A stretch of DNA of 64,000 bases from Streptomyces koelreuteriae (lineage in GTDB: Bacteria; Actinomycetota; Actinomycetes; Streptomycetales; Streptomycetaceae). Position 1 is the first letter of the stretch; every line of letters begins with the position of its first letter. The notes beneath the pieces were generated by a model. That model was not told the DNA's origin. It searched no databases and was given only the letters and a program-made list of their open reading frames with translations. The DNA lies in NCBI RefSeq assembly GCF_018604545.1, contig NZ_CP075896.1, positions 6,448,001 to 6,512,000 of the forward strand. The letters run 5' to 3'. Positions 7,757 to 16,008 of this stretch are shown here, in pieces. Both the position numbers and the translations under genes were made by a program.

Positions 7757-8838
7757 GCGGCCCCGGGGTGCGTGCGACAGTGAACGGGTCGGAGACGGCC
7801 TGGCGTCTGACCGGCTACGACACCGTCTCGACGTCCCTGGCACTGTGCGGGGACGCCGAACTGCGCCGACTGCTCGACACGGCCACACCGCTGGGCACCG
7901 GCATCGGGGGAAAGTCGGCCCGGCTGGACGTGTCCGGTACGCCGGTCTTCGTGAAGCGGGTGCCCCTGACAGACCTGGAGCGGAGACCGGAACACATCCG
8001 GTCCACGGCCAATGTGTTCGGGCTGCCGATGGTCTGCCAGTACGGCGTCGGCGGGCCCGGGTTCGGGGCGTGGCGCGAGGTCGCCGTCCACACCATGACC
8101 ACGAACTGGGTGCTCTCCGGGCAGTTCCAGGGCGTTCCCCTGATGTACCACTGGCGCGTCCTGCCGGACGAGGCGCCGGTCCTGACGGAGGAACTCACCG
8201 ATGTCGACAAGGCCGTGGACTACTGGGGAGGGAGCGCGGAAGTACGGCGGCGCATCGAGGCGCTGCGACAGTCCTCGGCGAGTGTCGCACTGTTCCTGGA
8301 GTACGTCCCCCAGACGCTCCACGCCTGGCTGACGGCTCAGGCGCGAGCCGGTGGCGAGGCGCTCGACCGGGCGTGTTCCCTGGTGGAGAAGGAACTGAGG
8401 GTCGGTACGTCCTTCATGAACAGCCGTGGACTGCTCCACTTCGACGCCCACTTCGAGAACATCCTGACCGACGGCCGGCGCCTGTACTTCGCCGACTACG
8501 GCCTCGCCCTGTCCAGCCGCTTCGACCTCTCGCGCGCCGAGGCCGACTTCTATGACCGGCACAGCACCTACGACCGCTGCTACACGGCCAGTTACCTGGT
8601 GAACTGGCTGATCACCACCTTGTACACGGGTGACTGGGAGGCACGTGAGGATCGTGAGGCACTGATACAGGCATGGGCCGAAGGGCGACGACCCACCGGC
8701 TCGCCGCCCGGGATGGCGGAGATCCTCAGCCGCAACGCCCCTGTCGCTGCCGTGATGACGGACTTCTACCGGCGAGTCCAGGGGGTGAGCAGGACGACGC
8801 CCTATCCGGCGGAGAGGCTCCGGCAGCTCTGCCCGTGA
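7732..8838 (+). CDS. protein kinase-fold phosphotransferase (aminoglycoside/choline or Ser/Thr kinase-like)
   Basis: A 368-residue protein with a recognisable kinase fold. The ATP-anchoring lysine is in GTPVFVKRVPL (about residue 75), the catalytic loop is LHFDAHFENIL (about 237-247, HxDxxxxN), and the Mg-binding loop is YFADYGLAL, that is DYG in place of DFG. All catalytic residues are therefore present. There is no transmembrane or PASTA region, so it is not a classic receptor kinase. The ATG at 7732 lies inside the methyltransferase gene in another frame; GTG at 7768 is a possible later start. The overlap suggests a two-gene cassette with a modifying methyltransferase. Substrate unknown. 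Confidence 0.75.
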   Translation: MGESGAGVGGPGVRATVNGSETAWRLTGYDTVSTSLALCGDAELRRLLDTATPLGTGIGGKSARLDVSGTPVFVKRVPLTDLERRPEHIRSTANVFGLPMVCQYGVGGPGFGAWREVAVHTMTTNWVLSGQFQGVPLMYHWRVLPDEAPVLTEELTDVDKAVDYWGGSAEVRRRIEALRQSSASVALFLEYVPQTLHAWLTAQARAGGEALDRACSLVEKELRVGTSFMNSRGLLHFDAHFENILTDGRRLYFADYGLALSSRFDLSRAEADFYDRHSTYDRCYTASYLVNWLITTLYTGDWEAREDREALIQAWAEGRRPTGSPPGMAEILSRNAPVAAVMTDFYRRVQGVSRTTPYPAERLRQLCP

Positions 8839-8933
8839 CTGCCAGAACTTCCGCTGGACGGCGATGAGTTCGAGGGCGAGCGGCGGTCTACCTCTTCGAC
8901 ACCACCACGGACCGCTTCCCACAGGAGACCTTC

Positions 8934-9392
8934 ATGTCTGAGACCACCGCTCCCGCCACCCCCGCCTCCGCTCCCGCCGGGGTCGTCGCCGAGTCCGCGA
9001 CCGCTCGCGGGCGGCGCGCCCGGATCGCCCTGCGTGGTCTGCAGGTGCTGCTCGCCCTCTTCTACGCGATCCCGAGCGCCCTGCCCAAGCTGATCGCCCA
9101 CCCCTCGGCCGCCGAGTCCTTCGAGAAGCTCGGCTGGGGCAGTGCGGGGATGTACATCATCGGGGTGCTCGAACTGGCAGGAGCGGTGGCGCTGTTGATC
9201 CCGGTGCTCCAGTCGGTGGCGGCGATCGCGCTGAGCGCGTTGATGGTGGGCGCGTTCATCGTGCAGATAGCCGTGTTCGACGGGCAGTACGCGGCGACGC
9301 CGCTTATCCTGATCGTGCCGCTCGCCCTCATAGCCTGGGCGCGGCGGGGGCACAACGCGGATCTGCTGCGACTGCTGGGGCGCCGGGCGTGA
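8934..9392 (+). CDS. DoxX family membrane protein
   Basis: A 152-residue protein with a 30-residue Ala/Pro-rich cytoplasmic head and four hydrophobic segments at about 35-55 (LQVLLALFYAIPSALPKL), 73-93, 96-117 and 123-138. FYAIPSALPKLIAHPSAAESFEKLGW is the DoxX-like signature. DoxX relatives take part in redox and thiol stress responses; the substrate here is unknown. ATG at 8934 with CAGGAG at good spacing. Confidence 0.82.
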   Translation: MSETTAPATPASAPAGVVAESATARGRRARIALRGLQVLLALFYAIPSALPKLIAHPSAAESFEKLGWGSAGMYIIGVLELAGAVALLIPVLQSVAAIALSALMVGAFIVQIAVFDGQYAATPLILIVPLALIAWARRGHNADLLRLLGRRA

Positions 9393-9558
9393 CCGGGTGA
9401 CACCGTGTCGAGTGCGATGCCGGGGGCGTCCGGGCGGGCCGAGGGGCTCGTCCCGGGCGCCGACGCGCGGCGGTGCCGTGCTCTACGGCTGTTGTGGCAC
9501 TCCCCGGCCGGGGCCATCGGGTCCATGGTCTTCACCCTTATCCGTCGCGACGGTCCGC

Positions 9559-10119
9559 TCACGGCGTGGTTTTGCCGATCTCCTTGCTGATGTCGCTGCC
9601 CAGACCGCTGCCGCCGCCGTCGCCGGGGCCGGGCAGGCCGCTGCGCAGGCGTTCCATTTCGCGGCGGTCTCGCTTGGTCGGGCGGCCCGCGCCGCGGTCG
9701 CGGATGCCGGCCGGGGCGACGGCGTCGCGGGGCGGGGGCGGAGGGGAGTTGTCGATGTAGCACTGGGCGGCCACGGGGGCGCCGACCCGCTTGCGGATCA
9801 GCCGTTTGACGACGACGACTCGCTCCCGGCCCTCGTGCCGCAGGCGCACTTCGTCGCCGACGCGCACGGCGTGTGCGGGCTTCACGCGGTCGCCGTTGAC
9901 GCGGACGTGCCCGCCGCGGCAGGCGGTGGCTCCCATGGAACGGGTCTTGACGAGCCGCACGGACCAGATCCAGCTGTCGACGCGGACGGTCTCGCCGCTC
10001 TGCGGCCCGGCCGCGTCGGCGGAGGCGATCGCCTCGGCGACCTTCGGGTCGAGGGCCGCCGCGTCGAGTCCCTTCGCCTCCGCGTCGCCGGAGTCGTTCG
10101 CCGTGCCTTGTGAAGCCAT
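9559..10119 (-). CDS. S4-domain RNA-binding protein (Hsp15/HslR-like)
   Basis: A 186-residue protein with an S4 RNA-binding domain at about residues 45-112: VRVDSWIWSVRLVKTRSMGATACRGGHVRVNG, then KPAHAVRVGDEVRL. This is the signature of Hsp15, a ribosome-associated heat-shock protein that rescues stalled 50S-nascent chain complexes. The C-terminal 60 residues are charged and Gly-rich, ending GLGSDISKEIGKTTP. ATG at 10119 is chosen over the longer open frame, which would run through the operator region at 10184-10212. Divergent from arsR. Confidence 0.88.
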   Translation of the reverse strand: MASQGTANDSGDAEAKGLDAAALDPKVAEAIASADAAGPQSGETVRVDSWIWSVRLVKTRSMGATACRGGHVRVNGDRVKPAHAVRVGDEVRLRHEGRERVVVVKRLIRKRVGAPVAAQCYIDNSPPPPPRDAVAPAGIRDRGAGRPTKRDRREMERLRSGLPGPGDGGGSGLGSDISKEIGKTTP

Positions 10120-10183
10120 GTCCCCGACCTTAGTCCTCGGAGTGGTCCAATCGGGCGGGGAATCGTCCTTCGGCCAGCATCTA

Positions 10184-10212
10184 CAAAACAAGTTTTGCAA
10201 AATGTCTTTTGC
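10184..10212. promoter_or_regulatory. twin palindromes, probable ArsR-type operator
   Basis: CAAAACAAGTTTTG (10184-10197) is a perfect 6-bp inverted repeat with a 2-nt centre. It shares its last base with GCAAAATGTCTTTTGC (10197-10212), a second perfect 6-bp repeat with a 4-nt centre. The site is strikingly AT-rich for this genome and lies 32 bp before the arsR start, between divergent genes, so autoregulation is likely. Confidence 0.7.
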
Positions 10213-10243
10213 TGAATGCGGGTGGCGGCCTACGCTCCCCGGC

Positions 10244-10915
10244 ATGGACAGCGACGAGCACAACCGCGTACTCGACCCCGAGCACGACACCGCCGCCCTG
10301 AAGGCCCTCACCCACCCCCTGCGTATCCGGCTGCTCGGGCTGCTGCGGCAGGACGGGCCCGCCACGGCCAGTGAGCTCGCCACGCGGACGGGGGAGTCGT
10401 CGGCGTCGGCCAGTTACCACCTGCGGGTGCTGGCGAAGTACGCCTTCATCGCCGAGGCCGAGCATCGTGACGGGCGGGAGCGGCGCTGGCGGGCGCTGCA
10501 CACCGTGACGTCCTGGAGCAACGAGGCGATGGAGTCCTCCGCGGCGGGCCGGGCCTTCGTCAGCCTGGCGCGACGGCGGCAGCTGGAGCACCTGGAGTCG
10601 TCCCTCGCCCGGCACGAGGCGGACATGGCCGGCGGGCGGCTCGGCCAGGAGTGGGTGGAGGCGTCCGGGATCAGCGACCTCATGCCCCGGCTGACGCCCG
10701 GCTCGCTCAACGAACTCTGGGAAACGGTCGCCGGGAAGCTGGAGGAGCTGACCGCCCGGGACGCCGACGACCCGCGCGCCGAGCACGTCGTGCTCCTCAC
10801 CGCCGGCCTGCCGCTCGCCCCGCGCGACCCCGAGGACGGCGACGCACCCGAGGGCGAGGGCGCCGACAGCGAGGGCGCCAATCGTGAGGGCACCGGCCAC
10901 AAGGGCACCTCATGA
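10244..10915 (+). CDS. ArsR/HTH_20 family transcriptional regulator
   Basis: A 223-residue regulator with a winged helix-turn-helix at about residues 12-85: LKALTHPLRIRLLGLLRQDGPATASELATRTGESSASASYHLRVLAKYAFI. It has no obvious metal-binding cysteines, so it belongs to the ligand- or drug-sensing group of HTH_20 regulators. The rest is a charged helical domain and a tail of four 5-residue repeats (EGADS, EGANR, EGTGH, KGTS). ATG at 10244; its stop overlaps the start of the MFS gene (ATGA). It probably binds the twin palindromes just upstream and controls the exporter. Confidence 0.9.
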   Translation: MDSDEHNRVLDPEHDTAALKALTHPLRIRLLGLLRQDGPATASELATRTGESSASASYHLRVLAKYAFIAEAEHRDGRERRWRALHTVTSWSNEAMESSAAGRAFVSLARRRQLEHLESSLARHEADMAGGRLGQEWVEASGISDLMPRLTPGSLNELWETVAGKLEELTARDADDPRAEHVVLLTAGLPLAPRDPEDGDAPEGEGADSEGANREGTGHKGTS

Positions 10916-12282
10916 CGCACCGCACCGACAAAGCGCACCGCGCGGACAAGACCCACCGCGCGGACGAGGCACCCGGCATACGGATCGTTCGCCGCCGCTA
11001 TGCCGCCATCTGCGCCCTGTTATGGCTGCCGCCGGGCCTCGGCCTCGCCTCGATGGTCCTGCTGCTCGGTGAGCGCGGGATGTCCCTGGCCGCGATCGCG
11101 GGGCTCTTCGCCGCCCACTCGCTGACCGTGGCCGCGCTGGAGCTGCCCACGGGCGGTCTCTCCGACGTCCTCGGGCGGCGGCCGGTCCTGGCCACGGCCG
11201 GTGCGCTCAACATGGTCGCCTGCTGTCTGGTCGGTCTCGGCACCACCGTCTGGGTGCTCGCCGTCGGCATGGTCCTCATGGGGATGTCCCGCGCGCTGGC
11301 CAGCGGTAGCGCCGAGGCCTGGTACGTCGACACCGTCCAGGCGAGCGCGGGACCCGACGCCGAGCTGCGGACGGGACTGGCCCGGGGCGGCACCGCGACC
11401 TCCGCCGCCCTCGCGGCCGGTCTGCTGCTCGGCGGGGCCCTGCCCTGGCTGCTCGGCGCGGGCACCGGCCTCGGTGCCGGGCTGAGTGAGGCGACGTCCG
11501 GGGTGGTGCTGCCCCTGTCCGTGCCCCTGCTGCTGGGAGCCGCCGTCAGGATCGTGCTCGTCGTGTACGTACTGGCCGTCCTGCGGGAGCCGCCGCGGCC
11601 CCGGGTCACCCTGCGTTCCGTGCTGCGCGGCGTCCCGGTCACCGTCCTGGACGGGCTGCGGCTGGGCGGACGGGACGCGCTGGTCCGTCGGCTCATGCTC
11701 AGCGCGGCCGCCGCCGGAGGCGCCCTGGGCGTCGTCGAGTTGCTGATACCCGGCCGTACCGTCGAGGTGACCGGGGCGAGCGGCTCCGGGGCACTGGCCT
11801 ATGCCGCGCTCGCCTGCGTGGGCTTCGTCTGCTGCGGTGTCGGCAGCCATCTCGCCCCGTTCACCGCCCGGGTCGCGGGCGGCGGGGAGCGGGCCGTGCT
11901 GATCTGTCTCGGAACAGGCGTGGCCGGCCTGCTGCTGCTCGCGGTCACCGCCTCCTCCACCCACCTGCTCGCCGTCACCGTCGCGGTCACCGGCTTCTGT
12001 GTCTTCTACGTCGGCGTCGGCGCGGTGACCCCGAACCAGAACGATCTGCTGCACCGCCGCGTCTCCAGCGCCGGCCGCGCCACCGCCCTGTCCGTGCAGT
12101 CCCTCGCCCTGCAACTGGTCGGCGCGCTCACCGGCCTGGTGGTCGGGGCGATGCGGCCGGGCCCGCTGCCGTGGTTCCTCACGAGTGCGGTGCTGCTCGC
12201 CGGAGCGCTGCTGTGGGCCCGCCGAGGAGAGGAGCGGGTCGCGCAGGTCACCACCACCCGCTCCGCCTCTACCGTGGAGTGA
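10912..12282 (+). CDS. MFS transporter, probable drug exporter
   Basis: A 456-residue major facilitator with about 12 hydrophobic spans. The loop 2-3 motif is seen as GGLSDVLGRRPVLATAG (about residues 80-96). It begins with three 6-residue repeats (HRTDKA, HRADKT, HRADEA; residues 3-20) before the first membrane span. The start ATG overlaps the arsR stop, so translation is coupled. A regulator immediately in front with a palindromic operator fits an inducible efflux pump. The stop codon overlaps the start of the glycosylase gene (TGATG). Substrate unknown. Confidence 0.88.
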   Translation: MTHRTDKAHRADKTHRADEAPGIRIVRRRYAAICALLWLPPGLGLASMVLLLGERGMSLAAIAGLFAAHSLTVAALELPTGGLSDVLGRRPVLATAGALNMVACCLVGLGTTVWVLAVGMVLMGMSRALASGSAEAWYVDTVQASAGPDAELRTGLARGGTATSAALAAGLLLGGALPWLLGAGTGLGAGLSEATSGVVLPLSVPLLLGAAVRIVLVVYVLAVLREPPRPRVTLRSVLRGVPVTVLDGLRLGGRDALVRRLMLSAAAAGGALGVVELLIPGRTVEVTGASGSGALAYAALACVGFVCCGVGSHLAPFTARVAGGGERAVLICLGTGVAGLLLLAVTASSTHLLAVTVAVTGFCVFYVGVGAVTPNQNDLLHRRVSSAGRATALSVQSLALQLVGALTGLVVGAMRPGPLPWFLTSAVLLAGALLWARRGEERVAQVTTTRSASTVE

Positions 12283-12983
12283 TGGACGCCAGTGGCCTTC
12301 CCCTCCTCGACCGGCGCATCGCGGCCTGCCGGGCCTGTCCGAGGCTGGTCTCCTGGCGCGAGGAGGTGGCCCGGGTCAAGCGGGCCGCGTACGCGGACTG
12401 GACGTACTGGGGCCGGCCGGTGCCCGGGTTCGGGCCGGAGGACGCCCGGCTGCTGATCGTAGGACTCGCCCCCGCCGCCCACGGCGGCAATCGCACCGGG
12501 CGGATGTTCACCGGCGACCGCTCCGGGGACGTCCTGTACGAGGCGCTGTACGACGTGGGTCTCGCCTCCCAGCCCATCGCCGAGCACGCCCACGACGGCC
12601 TGGAGCTGTACGGCGTACGCGTCACCTCGCCCGTGCACTGCGCACCGCCCGCCAACAAGCCCACCCCGGAGGAGCGGGACACGTGCCGTCCCTGGCTCGT
12701 GCGGGAACTGGGGCTGCTGCGTCCGACCCTGCGGGCCGTCGTCGTGCTCGGGGCCTTCGGCTGGCAGGCCGCGCTGCCGGCGTTCGTCGAGGCGGGCTGG
12801 TCCGTGCCCCGGCCGCGCCCCGCCTTCGGCCACGGGGTCCGCTACGACCTCGACGGTCTGGAACTCTTCGGCTGCTTCCACGTCAGCCAGCGCAACACCT
12901 TTACCGGCCGGCTCACCCCGGAGATGCTGCGCGACGTCCTGCGGACGGCCGCCGAGGCGGCGGGGCTGCTGCGGGACGGATGA
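12282..12983 (+). CDS. family 5 uracil-DNA glycosylase (UDGb type)
   Basis: A 233-residue base-excision repair enzyme. GLAPAAHGGNRTGRMFTGD (residues 61-79) is the family 5 motif, with the Asn/Ala variant active site of UDGb rather than the Asp/His of Ung. Cysteines 16, 19, 120 and 135 (CRAC ... SPVHC ... DTC) are positioned to hold the 4Fe-4S cluster. The second motif reads HVSQRNTFTGRLT where most relatives have HPSQxNTFTG, a conservative oddity. It starts inside the stop codon of the MFS gene, which would couple a repair enzyme to efflux expression. Convergent with gntR, 4 nt apart. Confidence 0.9.
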   Translation: MDASGLPLLDRRIAACRACPRLVSWREEVARVKRAAYADWTYWGRPVPGFGPEDARLLIVGLAPAAHGGNRTGRMFTGDRSGDVLYEALYDVGLASQPIAEHAHDGLELYGVRVTSPVHCAPPANKPTPEERDTCRPWLVRELGLLRPTLRAVVVLGAFGWQAALPAFVEAGWSVPRPRPAFGHGVRYDLDGLELFGCFHVSQRNTFTGRLTPEMLRDVLRTAAEAAGLLRDG

Positions 12984-12987
12984 GCTT

Positions 12988-13644
12988 CTACGGGAGTTCT
13001 TCGTCCCCGAACAGATGCCGCACCGTGGAGCGGTAGTTGGTCCGCACGTGCGTGAGCGCGTGCGCCCGGGCCCGGTCCGGGTCGCCCGAGGCGATCGCCT
13101 CGTACAACTCGCGGTGCTCGACGAGGAGCTGGGGCCACTCCTCGTTGCGCCGGGTCATCCAGCGCAGCCGGCCGGCGACCGGTTCCAGGGCCTCGGTCAG
13201 CAGGCTGTTGCCCGCCATCGCCACGATGCGGTCGTGCAGACGGCTGTTGACGTCCGTGATCGCCTCGGCGTCCTCGGCCTCGGTCGCGGCGGCGGCGCGG
13301 TCGATCAGTCCCTGGACCTCGGCCAGATCCTCCGGCGTCGCGCGGGACGCGGCCAGTCCGGCGGCATAGACCTCCAGCGCCTCGCGCAGTTCGAACAGTT
13401 CCTTGACGTCGGTCGGGGTGAGGCGGCGTACGACCGTGCGGCGCGGGGTCTCGAAGTGGACGAAGCCCTCGGCGACCAGGGCCCGGATCGCCTCCCGGAC
13501 CGGGACGCGGGAGACGCCGAAACGCTCCGCCAGCTCGCGTTCCACCAGGCGGTCGCCGGGGCGGAGGCTGCCCGCGATGATCTCCTGCCGCAGCTCGGTG
13601 GTGACGCGTTCGCGCACTGCGCCCAGGGGTTCGATCTTCGTCAT
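12988..13644 (-). CDS. GntR family regulator, FadR (FCD) subfamily
   Basis: A 218-residue regulator: winged HTH at residues 8-72 (LRPGDRLVERELAERFGVSRVPVREAIRALVAEGFV) and an all-helical FCD effector domain at about 80-205 with DVNSRLHDRIVAMAGN and the histidine-bearing helices HRELYEAI and HALTHVR that usually bind a metal. ATG at 13644 (MTKIEPLGA); the open frame continues upstream but without support. It is divergent from the permease/racemase operon, with a 16-bp palindrome between them, so it most likely represses that operon and senses its substrate. Confidence 0.92.
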   Translation of the reverse strand: MTKIEPLGAVRERVTTELRQEIIAGSLRPGDRLVERELAERFGVSRVPVREAIRALVAEGFVHFETPRRTVVRRLTPTDVKELFELREALEVYAAGLAASRATPEDLAEVQGLIDRAAAATEAEDAEAITDVNSRLHDRIVAMAGNSLLTEALEPVAGRLRWMTRRNEEWPQLLVEHRELYEAIASGDPDRARAHALTHVRTNYRSTVRHLFGDEELP

Positions 13645-13736
13645 GCAGCCCATCTTCGCCGAGGCGAGGGGTGTTTTACGGAGCGTTAACAACAGCGACA
13701 TCGGTCAGAACGGTTGACGGGGAGACCATGAGCGCA

Positions 13737-13752
13737 GTTTGGTATACCAAAC
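13737..13752. promoter_or_regulatory. 16-bp palindrome, predicted GntR operator
   Basis: GTTTGGTATACCAAAC is a perfect palindrome; its core TTGGTATACCAA fits the TnGTnnnACnA pattern of FadR-type GntR sites. It lies 93 bp before gntR and 64 bp before the permease, between the two divergent genes. Confidence 0.75.
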
Positions 13753-13815
13753 GCGCGCCCATTGAACCGTTGCCATCGAGCAGTCCTCCGTCGTCCCCTT
13801 GCTCATGGAGGCCCC

Positions 13816-15279
13816 GTGTCCCTCGCCGACCGTGCCGCGACCACCGGCACCCCCGCGTTCGTCCCCGATCCCCGGCTCACCAACGAAGACCTCGCGCCCG
13901 CGAAGAAGCGCAACTGGAAGGTCTTCGACCTCTTCGCCATGTGGATGTCCGACGTCCACAACCTCGGCAACTACACCTTCGCCGCCGGACTGCTCTTCCT
14001 CGGCATGAACGTCTGGCAGATCTTCACGTCGCTGCTCGTCGGCTTCGTGATCATCTACATCGGCATGAACTGGATGGGGAAGATCGGGCAGCGCCACGGC
14101 GTCCCCTTCCCGGTGGTCAGCCGGATCGCGTTCGGCGTCTGGGGCGCCAACATCCCGGCGCTGATCAGGGCCGTGATCGCCATCATGTGGTACGGCATCC
14201 AGACCTACCTGGCCTCCGTCGCCGTCAACGTGATGCTGCTCGCGGCCTGGCCGGGCCTGGAGTCGTGGACGCACAACTCCTTCCTGGGCCTCGACGCACT
14301 CGGCTGGGTCTCCTTCATCGCCCTGTGGCTGGTGCAGGCGGCGATCATCAGCCGGGGCATGGAATCGGTCCGGAAGTTCCAGGACTTCTGCGGTCCGGCG
14401 ATCTGGCTCGTGATGATCGCGCTGGCCGTGTGGATCCTGGCCAAGGCCGGCTGGACGATCTCGCTCACCTCGACCCCGCACCCGGTCTCCGTGGGCGAGC
14501 AGTGGCGTCAGTGGTTCGGCGCGATCGGCCTGGTCCTCGCCACGTACGGCACGCTGCTGCTCAACTTCTGCGACTTCTCCCGCTTCTCGCCCGACTACCG
14601 GACGGTCAAGCGCGGCAACTTCTGGGGCCTGCCCATCAACTCCACGGCCTTCGTCATCGTGTCGGTCATCGTCACCGCGGGCGCCTTCGAGGTCTTCGGC
14701 AAGGAGATCACCGACCCCGCCTTCCTGGTCGCCGAGATCGGCAACACCTGGGTGCTCGTGGTGGGCGCGCTGACCTTCGCCATCGCCACCATGGGCGTCA
14801 ACATCGTCGCCAACTTCGTCTCACCGGCGTACGACCTCGCCAACGTCTGGCCGCAGAAGATCACCTTCAAGGTCGGCGGCATGATCAGCACCGTCGCGGC
14901 GCTGCTCGTCACCCCCTGGAACCTCTTCTCCAACCCGACCGTCGTGAACTACTTCCTCGGCGGCCTCGGGGCCTTCCTCGGACCGCTGTTCGGCGTGATC
15001 ATGGTCGACTACTACTGGGTCAAGCGCGGCCGGGTGAACGTGGACGAACTGTTCGACGCGACCCCCGGCTCCCGCTTCCACTACCGCAAGGGCGTCAACC
15101 CCAAGGCGCTGTGGGCGTTCCTGCCCGCGGCCGGTGTCGCCGCCGTCCTCGCGCTGGTGAAGACCTTCAGCGAGGTGGCGCCGTACTCCTGGTTCATCGG
15201 CACGGCCCTCGCGGCCGGGTTGTACGCGGCCCTGTGCCGACGTGAACGTGCCGTGTCCGCCCGGCCGGTGGAGGTCTGA
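13816..15279 (+). CDS. NCS1 family nucleobase/hydantoin/allantoin:cation symporter
   Basis: A 487-residue permease with about 12 membrane spans. The signature NEDLAPAKKRNWKVFDLFAMWMSDVHNLGNYTFAAG opens TM1; RIAFGVWGANIPALIRAVIAIMWYGIQTYL and GTLLLNFCDFSRFSPDYRTVKRGNFWGLP are classic NCS1 blocks. The family imports cytosine, uracil, allantoin, hydantoins or thiamin precursors; this one cannot be assigned a substrate by eye. GTG at 13816 with GGAGG close by. The racemase gene follows after 5 nt, pointing to a hydantoin- or allantoin-type substrate. Predicted to be under GntR control. Confidence 0.92.
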   Translation: MSLADRAATTGTPAFVPDPRLTNEDLAPAKKRNWKVFDLFAMWMSDVHNLGNYTFAAGLLFLGMNVWQIFTSLLVGFVIIYIGMNWMGKIGQRHGVPFPVVSRIAFGVWGANIPALIRAVIAIMWYGIQTYLASVAVNVMLLAAWPGLESWTHNSFLGLDALGWVSFIALWLVQAAIISRGMESVRKFQDFCGPAIWLVMIALAVWILAKAGWTISLTSTPHPVSVGEQWRQWFGAIGLVLATYGTLLLNFCDFSRFSPDYRTVKRGNFWGLPINSTAFVIVSVIVTAGAFEVFGKEITDPAFLVAEIGNTWVLVVGALTFAIATMGVNIVANFVSPAYDLANVWPQKITFKVGGMISTVAALLVTPWNLFSNPTVVNYFLGGLGAFLGPLFGVIMVDYYWVKRGRVNVDELFDATPGSRFHYRKGVNPKALWAFLPAAGVAAVLALVKTFSEVAPYSWFIGTALAAGLYAALCRRERAVSARPVEV

Positions 15280-15284
15280 GAGAC

Positions 15285-16007
15285 GTGCGGATCGTCGTCA
15301 CCAACTGCAACACCACGCAGGAGATGACCGAGGAGATCGTACGAGGTGCCCGGGCCGCCGCAGGCCCGGGCACCACCGTGAACGGACTGACCCCAGCCTG
15401 GGGACCCGAGTCGGCGGAGGGCTGGCTCGACAGCTACCTGTCCGCCGCGGCCGTCCTGGACACGCTGCGGACCTACGACGGACCGCCGTACGACGCCGTG
15501 GTCATGGCCGGATTCGGGGAGCACGGGCGGGAGGGCGTGCGGGAGCTGGTGGACGTGCCCGTCGTCGACATCACCGAGGCCGCCGCGCATCTCGCCTGCC
15601 TGCTGGGCCGCCGCTACGGCGTCGTCACCACCCTGGAGCGGTCGCGCGGCCAGATCGAGGACAGCCTGGAGACGGCGGGTGTGGCGCGGAACTGCGCCGC
15701 GGTCGTCGGCACGGGCCTGAACGTGCTCGACCTCGGCGACGACGAGCGCACGGAGACGGCGTTCCTCGCCGCCGCCGAACGGGCCTGCGCGGCCGGGGCG
15801 GAGGTACTGGTGCTGGGCTGCGCCGGAATGACCGGCTTGCAGCGGGCGGTCGGGGAGAAGCTGGGCCTGCCGGTCGTCGACGGGGTCGCGGCGGCGGTCA
15901 AACTGGCCGAGTCGCTGGTGGCGCTCGGGCTGACGACGAGCCGTACGGGCAGCTACGCGGCGGCGCTGCCGAAGCGGAGGGTGTGGGGGCGGCCCGAACG
16001 GCGGTAG
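15285..16007 (+). CDS. Asp/Glu/hydantoin racemase superfamily protein
   Basis: A 240-residue protein aligning by eye with hydantoin and allantoin racemases: VVTNCNTTQEM at the N-terminus, ELVDVPVVDITEAAAHLACLLGRRYGVVTTL in the middle, and VLVLGCAGMTGLQRAVGEKLGLPVVDGVAAAVKLAESL at the C-terminus. The second catalytic cysteine (GCAGM) is present. The first, usually in ACFGDPG, is replaced: here AGFGEHG, with glycine at that place. One-cysteine members of this superfamily are not two-base racemases of the normal kind (arylmalonate decarboxylase is one example). So racemase activity should not be assumed. GTG start at 15285, 5 nt after the permease gene. Confidence 0.85.
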   Translation: MRIVVTNCNTTQEMTEEIVRGARAAAGPGTTVNGLTPAWGPESAEGWLDSYLSAAAVLDTLRTYDGPPYDAVVMAGFGEHGREGVRELVDVPVVDITEAAAHLACLLGRRYGVVTTLERSRGQIEDSLETAGVARNCAAVVGTGLNVLDLGDDERTETAFLAAAERACAAGAEVLVLGCAGMTGLQRAVGEKLGLPVVDGVAAAVKLAESLVALGLTTSRTGSYAAALPKRRVWGRPERR

Positions 16008-16008
16008 T

